From Campylobacter sp. CCS1377 (GTDB lineage Bacteria; Campylobacterota; Campylobacteria; Campylobacterales; Campylobacteraceae), in NCBI RefSeq assembly GCF_040008265.1, contig NZ_CP155620.1, positions 1,116,001-1,180,000 of the forward strand: DNA of 64,000 bases, in the 5' to 3' direction. Below, piece by piece: positions 16,758-24,656 of the stretch; position 1 is the first letter of the stretch, and each line of letters starts with the position of its first letter. The position numbers and the translations under genes are program-made. The notes beneath the pieces were generated by a model. The model was not told the origin of the DNA and searched no databases. It worked only from the letters and a program-made list of their open reading frames with translations.

Positions 16758-16790
16758 ATGCTGATGCGTCATTTATATTTTATCACATAA
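16758..16790 (+). CDS. first leader ORF of metE, 10 residues
   Basis: ATG 16758 follows a perfect ribosome site (AAAGGAG, 16746-16752) and encodes MLMRHLYFIT before TAA. It starts with two Met codons in three. Being far too short for a protein and sitting in a biosynthetic leader with a good ribosome site, it is best read as a translated regulatory uORF. Its codons could sense Met supply, or it could deliver ribosomes to the second leader ORF 26 bp on. Confidence 0.5.
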   Translation: MLMRHLYFIT

Positions 16791-16816
16791 ATATCAAAAA
16801 CAAAGGAGAAAACACA

Positions 16817-16909
16817 ATGAACTTAAATCAACAAAAAACACAATCTTACAAAAATCAAAACATAAACATTCCATTCATTTCTTCTATTATGTGCCTAATG
16901 TGCATGTAA
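16817..16909 (+). CDS. second leader ORF of metE, 30 residues with Met/Cys-rich end
   Basis: ATG 16817 follows AAAGGAG (16802-16808). The 30-residue product is polar at first (NQQKTQSYKNQN) and ends ISSIMCLMCM: three Met and two Cys codons among the last six, directly before TAA. Clusters of the codons for the pathway's own product or precursor near the end of a leader peptide are the mark of ribosome-mediated attenuation. Methionine is the product of MetE and cysteine supplies its sulfur. A terminator-like hairpin follows at 16950-16992 and metE starts at 17032. Confidence 0.65.
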   Translation: MNLNQQKTQSYKNQNINIPFISSIMCLMCM

Positions 16910-16949
16910 TTTCTACTTTTTTATTTTTAAATCACATTGCTATTGTTGT

Positions 16950-16992
16950 AAAAATTTAGTCTCTGATTAAACTTAATCTCAGTCTAATTTTT
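16950..16992 (+). terminator. attenuator-like hairpin before metE
   Basis: An outer stem pairs 16950-16959 (AAAAATTTAG) with 16984-16992 (CTAATTTTT), with one bulged T. An inner stem pairs GATTA 16965-16969 with TAATC 16974-16978 and the flanking TC/GA bases, around an AACT loop. The hairpin runs into TTTTTATTTTTG, as an intrinsic terminator would. It begins 40 bp after the second leader ORF. Its left arm could instead pair with CTACTTTTTT at 16912-16921. All pairings were made by eye. Confidence 0.5.
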
Positions 16993-17031
16993 ATTTTTGT
17001 TTAATTTTTATTTAATTAAAAGGATTTTATT

Positions 17032-19308
17032 ATGAAAAATTCAGTTATTGGATATCCAAGAATAGGTGCTTTTCGAGAATTAAAATTTGAAGTTGAAAAG
17101 TATTTTTTAAAACAAAGCTCACAAGAAGAGCTTATCGCTTTAAGCAAGGATTTAAAAGAAAAACATTGGCAAGATCTAAAATCGGCAAATATTGATTTTA
17201 TACCTTGTAATGATTTTTCTTTTTATGACAACACACTCGATACTGCCGTGCTGTTTAATGTAGTTGCTCAACGATATAAGGCCTTAAAACTAAATCATTT
17301 AGATGAATATTTCGCGCAAGCTAGAGGCTATCAAGGAAAATTTGGCGATGAGAAAGCTTTGGCAATGAAAAAATGGTTTAACACAAATTACCATTACATC
17401 GAGCCAGAATGTGATGATGCAGAAGTTATTGATTTAGTTGGAGATAAAATTTTTAAGGATTTCATCGAAGCAAAAAATTTAAATATCAACCCAAAACCCG
17501 TAATTCATGGAATTTTTACTTTCTTTAAACTCATTCGTTTTAAAGATGAAGATACCAAACAAAAAGCTAAAGAAAAGCTACTTCAAGCTTACATAAAACT
17601 TTTAAATCGCTTCAATGATTTAGAGGCTACTTGGCTTAGTTTTGATGAACCTTGTTTGGTATTTGATTTAAACAAGCAAGAATTAAAACTTTTTAATGAT
17701 TTTTATCAAGAATTACTCAAACATAAAGGTGGGATTAAAATTCTTATTCAAAGTTATTTTGGTGATATAAGAGATGCTTATGAAAGTGTTTTAAAGCTTG
17801 ATATTGATGGTTTGGGGCTTGATTTTATCGAAGGAGATTATAATATAAATTTGCTAGAAAATTTTGGTTTTCATAGGAACAAAATTCTTTTTGCAGGAAT
17901 TATTAATGGTCGCAATATTTATAAAAATAATTATAAAAAAACCATTGATTTAATCCATAAAATCAAAAATTATGCTCCAAATATAGTCCTTAGTACAAGT
18001 TGTTCGCTTTTGCATGTCCCTTATAGTATACAAAATGAAAACAAACTGGATGAAAAATATCTCAATCATTTTGCTTTTGCTAAGGAAAAATTGCAAGAAT
18101 TAAATGAACTGAAAATATTATTAACTTCTAAAGATTTCAATAAAGAAAAATTTTTCATTCAAAATCAAATTTTACTTGCTAATAGCTTAAATAAAAACAA
18201 TCTCAAAGTTCAAGAAAGCATTAAAACTCTAAGCAAAGAAAAATGTATCAGAGAACCTGAATTTAAAGAAAGAAAAATTCTGCAGCAAAGTATATTAAAA
18301 CTTCCTATACTTCCAACAACCACCATAGGTTCTTTTCCACAAACCAAGGAAGTGCGTTCTAATCGTCTTGCTTTTAAACAAAATAAAATAAATATTGATA
18401 CTTATACAAGTTTTAATCGAAACAAAATTAAAGAATGTATTAAAATTCAAGAAGAAATAGGACTTGATGTTTTGGTGCATGGAGAATTTGAACGCAATGA
18501 TATGGTGGAATATTTTGGTGAGAATTTAGAAGGCTTTTTATTCACTCAAAATGCTTGGGTACAAAGTTATGGCACAAGGTGTGTAAAACCTCCTATTATT
18601 TGGGGTGATGTGAGTCGCAAAAAAACCATTACTGTAGAATATGCCAAATTCGCTCAAAGTCAAAGCCAAAAAATCGTCAAAGGAATGCTAACAGGACCAG
18701 TAACTATACTAAATTGGTCTTTTCCAAGAGAAGATATTAGTCTAAGAGAAAGTGCTTTGCAAATCGCATTAGCTATACAAGAAGAGGTTTTGGATCTTGA
18801 AAATGCAGGTATTAAAATCATACAAATTGATGAAGCGGCTTTAAGAGAAAAATTGCCTCTAAGAAAAAGTAAATGGCACACTTACTTAGAATGGGCAATT
18901 TTAGCTTTTAATGTGACTCATTATAAAGTAAAAGCCCAAACTCAAATTCATACACATATGTGTTATAGTGAATTTAGCGATATTATTAAAGAAATTAATG
19001 CAATGGATGCGGATGTGATTTCTTTCGAGGCCTCAAGATCAAATCTTGACTTGCTAAATGCACTAAAAGCAGTGAATTTCAAAACCGACATTGGACCTGG
19101 GGTTTATGATATCCATAGTCCAAGAATTCCAAGTATTGATGAATTAAAAAATGTGATAAAAAAAATCTTAAATAAATTTGAGAAAGAAAAAATTTGGATC
19201 AATCCTGATTGTGGTTTAAAAACAAGAAATTATGAAGAAGTAGTCGCTAGTCTTAAAAATTTAGTTCAAGCAAGTCTTGAGCTTAGAAAGGAGTTGCAAA
19301 ATGAATAA
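17032..19308 (+). CDS. metE: cobalamin-independent methionine synthase MetE
   Basis: A 758-residue protein, the full family length. MetE transfers the methyl group of 5-methyl-tetrahydrofolate triglutamate directly to homocysteine, without B12. The N-terminal half-barrel begins MKNSVIGYPRIGAFRELKFE. The C-terminal catalytic barrel carries TTTIGSFPQT near residue 425, the zinc ligands in HTHMCYSEF near 645 and Cys in NPDCGLKTR near 725, and the conserved QIDEAALREKLPL. metF overlaps its last codons, so the pair makes and uses methyl-folate. Expression is probably governed by the leader at 16715-16992. Confidence 0.97.
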   Translation: MKNSVIGYPRIGAFRELKFEVEKYFLKQSSQEELIALSKDLKEKHWQDLKSANIDFIPCNDFSFYDNTLDTAVLFNVVAQRYKALKLNHLDEYFAQARGYQGKFGDEKALAMKKWFNTNYHYIEPECDDAEVIDLVGDKIFKDFIEAKNLNINPKPVIHGIFTFFKLIRFKDEDTKQKAKEKLLQAYIKLLNRFNDLEATWLSFDEPCLVFDLNKQELKLFNDFYQELLKHKGGIKILIQSYFGDIRDAYESVLKLDIDGLGLDFIEGDYNINLLENFGFHRNKILFAGIINGRNIYKNNYKKTIDLIHKIKNYAPNIVLSTSCSLLHVPYSIQNENKLDEKYLNHFAFAKEKLQELNELKILLTSKDFNKEKFFIQNQILLANSLNKNNLKVQESIKTLSKEKCIREPEFKERKILQQSILKLPILPTTTIGSFPQTKEVRSNRLAFKQNKINIDTYTSFNRNKIKECIKIQEEIGLDVLVHGEFERNDMVEYFGENLEGFLFTQNAWVQSYGTRCVKPPIIWGDVSRKKTITVEYAKFAQSQSQKIVKGMLTGPVTILNWSFPREDISLRESALQIALAIQEEVLDLENAGIKIIQIDEAALREKLPLRKSKWHTYLEWAILAFNVTHYKVKAQTQIHTHMCYSEFSDIIKEINAMDADVISFEASRSNLDLLNALKAVNFKTDIGPGVYDIHSPRIPSIDELKNVIKKILNKFEKEKIWINPDCGLKTRNYEEVVASLKNLVQASLELRKELQNE

Positions 19309-20158
19309 AAACACTAGTTTTTCTTTCGAACTTTTCCCGCCAAGAGTCAATGAAGAACTTCGCAATATCGATGAAATTTTAGAAAATCTCAAGGACTTAA
19401 ACGCTGATTTTATCAGCGTTACCTTCGGAGCGGGAGGAAGTAAAAAATCAAATTTTACTTTGGATATAGCACAGCTAATAGAACAAAAATATCAAACCAA
19501 AAGCATAGTGCATCTTCCATGTATCCATTTTAGCAAAGAGGAAATTGCTAAATTTTTAACCCATTGCAAGGATAGGAATTTAAAAAATATTCTCGCACTA
19601 AGGGGTGACATGAGTAAAGATTTAAAAGCGAGTAAAGATTTTTCTTACGCTAGCGATTTGGTCGAATTCATTAAACAAAATGGAGATTTTAATATCTTTG
19701 GCGCTTGTTATCCAGAAACCCATAATGAATCTAAAAATTGCATTGAAGATATACATAATCTTAAAATAAAAGTTGATAAAGGTGCTGACAAGCTCATCAC
19801 TCAACTATTTTTTGATAACAATGATTTTTATAATTTCAAACAAAACTGTGCATTATCTGGAATTAAAGCACCAATTTATGCAGGCATTATGCCAATTACC
19901 AATAAAAGGCAAATTCTAAAAATCACTCAACTTTGTGGAGCAAAACTGCCACCAAAATTCTTAAAAATTCTAGAAAAATACAAACACAACGACAAAGCTT
20001 TAGCAGATGCTGGGATTGCCTATGCAGTTGATCAAATTGTGGATTTAATTACAAACGGAGTAGATGGAATTCATCTTTACATCATGAATAAAGCCTATGT
20101 TGCCAGAAGGATTTATGAAGCAACATATTCTTTGTTCTATGATAAAATCGGTGCTTAG
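19301..20158 (+). CDS. metF: 5,10-methylenetetrahydrofolate reductase MetF
   Basis: A 285-residue FAD-dependent TIM-barrel enzyme that supplies methyl-tetrahydrofolate to MetE. SFELFPPR near the start, the VTFGAGGS segment near residue 40, ILALRGD near 90 and the FGACYPETHNE region are the family marks. A longer frame begins at 19277, but ATG 19301 has a well-placed AAAGGAG ribosome site and fits the family N-terminus, so I choose it. It overlaps metE by 8 bp. Its stop overlaps the stop of the converging amidohydrolase gene. Confidence 0.94.
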   Translation: MNKNTSFSFELFPPRVNEELRNIDEILENLKDLNADFISVTFGAGGSKKSNFTLDIAQLIEQKYQTKSIVHLPCIHFSKEEIAKFLTHCKDRNLKNILALRGDMSKDLKASKDFSYASDLVEFIKQNGDFNIFGACYPETHNESKNCIEDIHNLKIKVDKGADKLITQLFFDNNDFYNFKQNCALSGIKAPIYAGIMPITNKRQILKITQLCGAKLPPKFLKILEKYKHNDKALADAGIAYAVDQIVDLITNGVDGIHLYIMNKAYVARRIYEATYSLFYDKIGA

Positions 20159-21351
20159 GAATTTAAAAATTCCAAAGCCATCATCGCATCACCTTGCATC
20201 AAAACCTTTAAATTCTCATCATCCCAACAAAAGGTAGAACTATGATGTAAGGTGGGATTTTTTAAGTCCTTTGAAATTCCTACAAAAACATAAGCTCCCA
20301 TTCTTTCGCGCGTTAAAAAAGCAAAATCTTCAGCGCCCATATCAGGCTTAGCTGTGTTAATAATATTTTGCTCACCTAAAACTTTAGCAAAAGCTTTTCT
20401 GGCTATATTTGCAGCATTTTTATCATTAATTAAAGGCGGATATTCTCTTTTATAATCAAGTCTATATTCTCCACCAAATGCTAATGCAACAGCTTTGGCA
20501 ATGTTTTCTATTGAGCTTTGCATTAATTTTTGATTTTCATCGCTTAAAAAACGCACCGTTCCTTGCAATATGGCATTTTGCGGTATCACATTAAAGGTTG
20601 TCCCTGCTTCAATTTTTCCTATAGTAACTACTCCTGCATCCACAGGTTTTAATTTCCTTGAAACAATGCATTGAACATCAGTGATGAATTTTGCCGCCAT
20701 TACAATAGGATCAATAGTCGTATGCGGATGCGCTCCATGCCCACCATGACCGACAAATTCAAGCTCAAAAACATCAACCCCTGCCATCATCTCGCCATCT
20801 ACAATTTGAGCAGTATTTTCAAGCAAAGGACCCCATAAATGACAACCAAAAACTGCATCTACGCAAGGATTTTTAAGTACCCCTGCTTCTATCATAGGCT
20901 TTGCACCCCCACTTCCTTCTTCAGCGGGTTGAAACATAAATTTAACACTTCCACTAAAATACTCTTTTAATTCATTTAATATCAAAGCAGCCCCCAAAAG
21001 TCCAGCCGTATGTCCATCATGCCCGCAAGCGTGCATTTTCCCATCGATTTTTGAAGCGTATGAAAGTCCGGTTTTTTCTTGCACAGGTAAAGCATCCATA
21101 TCTGCTCTCAAAAGCACACATTTTGGCTTTTTATCACTTGTCTTTTTGCCTTCTATGATTGCTAAAATTCCAGTTTTTGCTATATTTCTTTGATATTTTA
21201 TACCAAATTCATCTAAAATTTCACACACCAATTTTGCTGTATTTTCTTCTTCAAATTCAAGCTCAGGATACATATGAATTTGATGTCTTAGTTCTTTGAT
21301 TTTAGGATAGTATTTTTGTGTTAAATCTTTAATTACTTGCTGCATTAGCAT
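20155..21351 (-). CDS. M20-family metal-dependent amidohydrolase
   Basis: A 398-residue M20D peptidase/amidohydrolase. The dinuclear metal site is visible in LLRADMDALPVQE near residue 95, HACGHDGHTAGLL near 118, FQPAEEGSGGAKPM near 150 (the catalytic Glu pair), and the lid-domain GHGGHGAHPH near 215. Such enzymes remove acyl groups from amino acids or dipeptide-like substrates. It is related to hippuricase HipO but is a different paralogue by sequence and by its linkage to ppk2. The gene overlaps ppk2 by 23 bp on the same strand and meets metF tail to tail with overlapping stops. Confidence 0.9.
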   Translation of the reverse strand: MLMQQVIKDLTQKYYPKIKELRHQIHMYPELEFEEENTAKLVCEILDEFGIKYQRNIAKTGILAIIEGKKTSDKKPKCVLLRADMDALPVQEKTGLSYASKIDGKMHACGHDGHTAGLLGAALILNELKEYFSGSVKFMFQPAEEGSGGAKPMIEAGVLKNPCVDAVFGCHLWGPLLENTAQIVDGEMMAGVDVFELEFVGHGGHGAHPHTTIDPIVMAAKFITDVQCIVSRKLKPVDAGVVTIGKIEAGTTFNVIPQNAILQGTVRFLSDENQKLMQSSIENIAKAVALAFGGEYRLDYKREYPPLINDKNAANIARKAFAKVLGEQNIINTAKPDMGAEDFAFLTRERMGAYVFVGISKDLKNPTLHHSSTFCWDDENLKVLMQGDAMMALEFLNS

Positions 21352-22177
21352 TTTGCTCCATTTTAATTTTCATTCTTTCAACCTCTTCCTTGCCATTTCT
21401 CACAATCTTTGGATCAAAAGCAAGTTTTTTAAAGCGCTTTTTATCTGGATAATCCACATGAGATAAAATGTATTTAAAAATATTAAGCCTTGCTTGTTTT
21501 TTATTATCCGTTGCAATGATAGTCCAAGGGCACAAAAGTGTATCTGAGGCAAGGAGCATAGTGTATTTTGCCTTTGTATATTCATCCCATAATTCTTGAG
21601 ATTTTTTATCTACTGGCGAAAGCTTGTATTGTTTTAAAGGATCATTTTTTCTTGCCTCAAAACGCTTTTCTTGCTCAGCTTTGGAAATAGAAAAATAAAA
21701 TTTGAAAAAAATAATTCCACTTTTTACTACCATTTCCTCAAACAAAGGCACTTCTTTTAAAAAACGCTCGTGCTCTTTTGGAGTGCAAAAACCCATCACA
21801 GGCTCTACTCCTGCACGGTTATACCACGATCTATCAAAAATCACTATCTCGCCAGCGCTTGGCAAATGTGCTACATAGCGTTGAAAATACCACTGTGTCC
21901 TTTCAACTTCACTAGGCTTTTCAAGTGCTACCACACGACACCCTCTTGGATTTAAATGCTCAACCAATCTTTTAATTGAACCACCTTTACCCGACGCATC
22001 GCGTCCTTCGACTATGATTAAAACCTTTAATCCTTCTTTTTTTACATAATTTTGAAATTTCAAAAGCTCAATTTGAAGCATTTGCAATTCTTTCTCGTAT
22101 TCAATAAGACTTTTTTTAACCTTAATATAAGTGCAACCTTTTTCTTCCTTAACCTGCTCTAAAGTCATTGCATCCAT
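21329..22177 (-). CDS. ppk2: polyphosphate kinase 2 (PPK2)
   Basis: A 282-residue class I PPK2, which uses polyphosphate to phosphorylate nucleoside diphosphates (GDP to GTP in C. jejuni studies). The Walker A loop VEGRDASGKGGSIKR is near residue 57, and the Walker B / lid pair VIFDRSWYNRAGVEP near 115. The conserved KFYFSISKAEQEKRFEARKNDPLKQYKLSP region follows in two stretches. Start MDAMTLEQ at 22177 gives the normal length. It is the first gene of a two-gene unit with the amidohydrolase and divergent from dsbD. Confidence 0.94.
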   Translation of the reverse strand: MDAMTLEQVKEEKGCTYIKVKKSLIEYEKELQMLQIELLKFQNYVKKEGLKVLIIVEGRDASGKGGSIKRLVEHLNPRGCRVVALEKPSEVERTQWYFQRYVAHLPSAGEIVIFDRSWYNRAGVEPVMGFCTPKEHERFLKEVPLFEEMVVKSGIIFFKFYFSISKAEQEKRFEARKNDPLKQYKLSPVDKKSQELWDEYTKAKYTMLLASDTLLCPWTIIATDNKKQARLNIFKYILSHVDYPDKKRFKKLAFDPKIVRNGKEEVERMKIKMEQNANAASN

Positions 22178-22220
22178 AATATCCCCTTAAAAAATATCCA
22201 TAAATTTACCATAAATAAAA

Positions 22221-22226
22221 TATAAT
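22221..22226 (+). promoter_or_regulatory. -10 box of the dsbD operon
   Basis: A perfect TATAAT sits 34 bp before the dsbD start, in the divergent spacer with ppk2. Confidence 0.55.
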
Positions 22227-22260
22227 TTCGAAAATTTTCACTCTAAAATTAGGAACACTT

Positions 22261-23940
22261 ATGCGCATTTGTTTATTTTTGTTTATTTTTATCAATTTTT
22301 TATTTGCAAATCCTCTTAGTTTAGAGCAAGCCTTTAAGCATACTTATAATTTTAATTCTCAAGGCGTTAGCGTTAAAATCACACTAGGAAAAGATATCTA
22401 TCTTTATCAAAAGGAATTAAAAATACTCTTAGCAAATCAAGATATTACAGATTTAATCTCTTTGCCAAAAGCTATCAATAAAAACGGTGAAAAAGTTTTT
22501 TATCATCAGCTTAACTTATCTTTACCTAAAATTTTACTCGAGCACGAAATGCAAGATAAAGCCTTGCTGGATATTTATTTTCAAGGATGTTCCGAGCAAG
22601 GATTATGTTATAAACCTCAAATTTTACATTTTGAAATTCAAAAAAATCAGCAAAATTATGAAATAAAACCAGCAACCCAAAATATCCAAACCAATGTAAG
22701 CGAAGAACAAAACATTGCTAATAATATGGAGAAAAAATCCTTTATTTTAGTTTTACTTAGTTTTTTTGGATACGGTTTATTACTATCCTTAACGCCTTGT
22801 ACTTTGCCAATGATCCCCATTTTATCCTCTTTAATCCTATCAAAAAGCACATATAAGCCTTCTAAAAAATACGCTTTATGGTTGTGTTTTATCTATGTAT
22901 TTTTTATGTCTTTAGCCTATGGAGTAGCTGGTGTTATAGCAAGTTTTTTAGGTGCAAGCTTACAAGGTTTATTGCAAAAACCTTTGGTTTTGATCATTTT
23001 TGCTTTAATTTTTGTGTTATTATCGCTTTCATTGTTTGGACTTTTTAGACTCGAATTGCCTTTGAAATTCCAAAATTTTATACAGAAAAAAAGCAATAAA
23101 GGCAAAGGTGTTTTAGGGGTTGCTTCAATGGGTTTTTTATCTGCTTTAATTGTAGGTCCTTGTGTCGCCGCTCCTTTGGCTGGAGCTTTGATTTATATCG
23201 CAAATTCAAAAGATGCATTGCTGGGTGGATTAGCACTTTTTACTATGAGTTTTGGCATGGGTTTGCCTTTATTTTTAGTAGGTTTTGGAGTAAGTTTTTT
23301 AAAAGCTGGAATTTGGATGCAAAAAATTCAATTTTTCTTCGCTTTTTTAATGCTTGCAATGGCTCTTTGGATACTCTCTCGCATTCTTGACGCTTCTTTA
23401 ATATTGATAGGATTTGGTATATTGGGAGTATTTTTTAGTGTATTTATGGGACTTTTTGATAATGACTTGGGGGTTTTAAATAAAATCAAAAAAGCTTGTT
23501 TGATTTTAATTTTAAGTTATAGTTTAGCCTTATTTTTAGGAGGTTTATTTGGAGGAAAATACTTCTTAAAACCCTTTAATATAACCTCAACCATAGAAAA
23601 CAAAAATTTAAATTTCAACCATATAACAAAACTTAGTGACTTAAAAAATATCATTAATGATAACGAAAAAGTTTTAGTCTATTTTACGGCTTCATGGTGT
23701 GAAAATTGCAAGCTTTTAGATGAATATGCTTTTAGCAATGAAAAAGTTCAAGAAAAACTTAAAAATTACACACTCATTAAGGTTGATGTAAGTCAAAATA
23801 ATGAAGAACAAATTAAAATAATGAAAGAATTTAGCGTATTTGGACCACCAGTTTTGATCTTCCTTGATAATCAAAAAGAAAATTTAAAAATCACAGGTTA
23901 CATAAATACTAATGATTTATTGCAAAGGTTAGATCAATGA
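22261..23940 (+). CDS. dsbD: thiol:disulfide interchange protein DsbD
   Basis: A 559-residue transmembrane reductant conductor. It has a signal peptide (MRICLFLFIFINFLFANPLS) and an N-terminal periplasmic domain with the Cys pair in CSEQGLCYKP near residue 115. About eight transmembrane helices follow, with TPCTLPMIPI near 180 and VGPCVAAPLAGAL near 300, the intramembrane cysteine pair. A C-terminal thioredoxin domain carries WCENCK near 478. It moves electrons from cytoplasmic thioredoxin to periplasmic thiol proteins such as those needed for cytochrome c assembly. The stop overlaps the next start by four bases. Confidence 0.95.
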   Translation: MRICLFLFIFINFLFANPLSLEQAFKHTYNFNSQGVSVKITLGKDIYLYQKELKILLANQDITDLISLPKAINKNGEKVFYHQLNLSLPKILLEHEMQDKALLDIYFQGCSEQGLCYKPQILHFEIQKNQQNYEIKPATQNIQTNVSEEQNIANNMEKKSFILVLLSFFGYGLLLSLTPCTLPMIPILSSLILSKSTYKPSKKYALWLCFIYVFFMSLAYGVAGVIASFLGASLQGLLQKPLVLIIFALIFVLLSLSLFGLFRLELPLKFQNFIQKKSNKGKGVLGVASMGFLSALIVGPCVAAPLAGALIYIANSKDALLGGLALFTMSFGMGLPLFLVGFGVSFLKAGIWMQKIQFFFAFLMLAMALWILSRILDASLILIGFGILGVFFSVFMGLFDNDLGVLNKIKKACLILILSYSLALFLGGLFGGKYFLKPFNITSTIENKNLNFNHITKLSDLKNIINDNEKVLVYFTASWCENCKLLDEYAFSNEKVQEKLKNYTLIKVDVSQNNEEQIKIMKEFSVFGPPVLIFLDNQKENLKITGYINTNDLLQRLDQ

Positions 23941-24590
23941 AAATTCAAAGCTTGCAAATAGGGCAAGTTAAAAATTACACTCATTTTAAAAGTGGCTTTA
24001 TTAAGGATATATATTTAAATTCTGCTAAGGTTGAAATTTCAGGAATTGTTGATGATGGAATTGCAGATTTAAAACACCACGGCGGAAAAGATAAGGCGAT
24101 TTTTGCTAATTCTTGTCAGAATTACATTTTATGGGAAAATTTTCTTAATAAAAAGTTAAATTTTGGCACAATGGGAGAAAATTTAAGTATTGACAATTTA
24201 CATGAAAGCAATGTTTGTATAGGTGATATTCACAAAATTGGAGATACGATTTTACAAGTGAGCGAACCAAGAAAACCTTGTGTAAAAATTTCACTTGTGC
24301 ATGATAATAAAAATTTTACTCGCGAAATTTTCAAAAGTGGTTTGAGCGGTTGGTATTACAAAGTGTTACAAAAAGGAACAATAAACTTAGGAGATGGAAT
24401 AAAAATTTTACAAAAAGATTCAGCAAATTTAAGTGTGCTAGAACTCAATAAGCTTTTTTATCAACCCAAAGAAAATCTTACCATATTTAACAAACTTCTT
24501 GCTTGCAAAAATATTAACAAAAATTGGATTGAAAGCATAGAAAAAAGATTAAATCAAACTTATGATGATGAATATATGAGAAAATTATAA
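23937..24590 (+). CDS. MOSC-domain protein (YiiM-like)
   Basis: A 217-residue MOSC protein. HHGGKDKAIFA near residue 45, the FGTMGENLSI segment near 78, and VSEPRKPCVKIS near 115, which holds the domain's conserved cysteine, identify it. YiiM-type members use molybdenum cofactor to reduce N-hydroxylated purines. Its translation is coupled to dsbD (ATGA overlap). The link to thiol redox is positional only. It is one of several Mo-related genes in the window besides moeA and napA. Confidence 0.88.
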   Translation: MKIQSLQIGQVKNYTHFKSGFIKDIYLNSAKVEISGIVDDGIADLKHHGGKDKAIFANSCQNYILWENFLNKKLNFGTMGENLSIDNLHESNVCIGDIHKIGDTILQVSEPRKPCVKISLVHDNKNFTREIFKSGLSGWYYKVLQKGTINLGDGIKILQKDSANLSVLELNKLFYQPKENLTIFNKLLACKNINKNWIESIEKRLNQTYDDEYMRKL

Positions 24591-24656
24591 TTTTTATTTA
24601 AGCTTTTCTTGACAAAATTTAAATTTTTAAAATTTCGCTTAAAAAAGGATTTATAA

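Noticed and set aside
20155-21351. Hippuricase gene hipO
   Set aside because: The M20 motifs are shared, but the sequence and the ppk2 neighbourhood fit another amidohydrolase paralogue, so hippurate activity should not be inferred.
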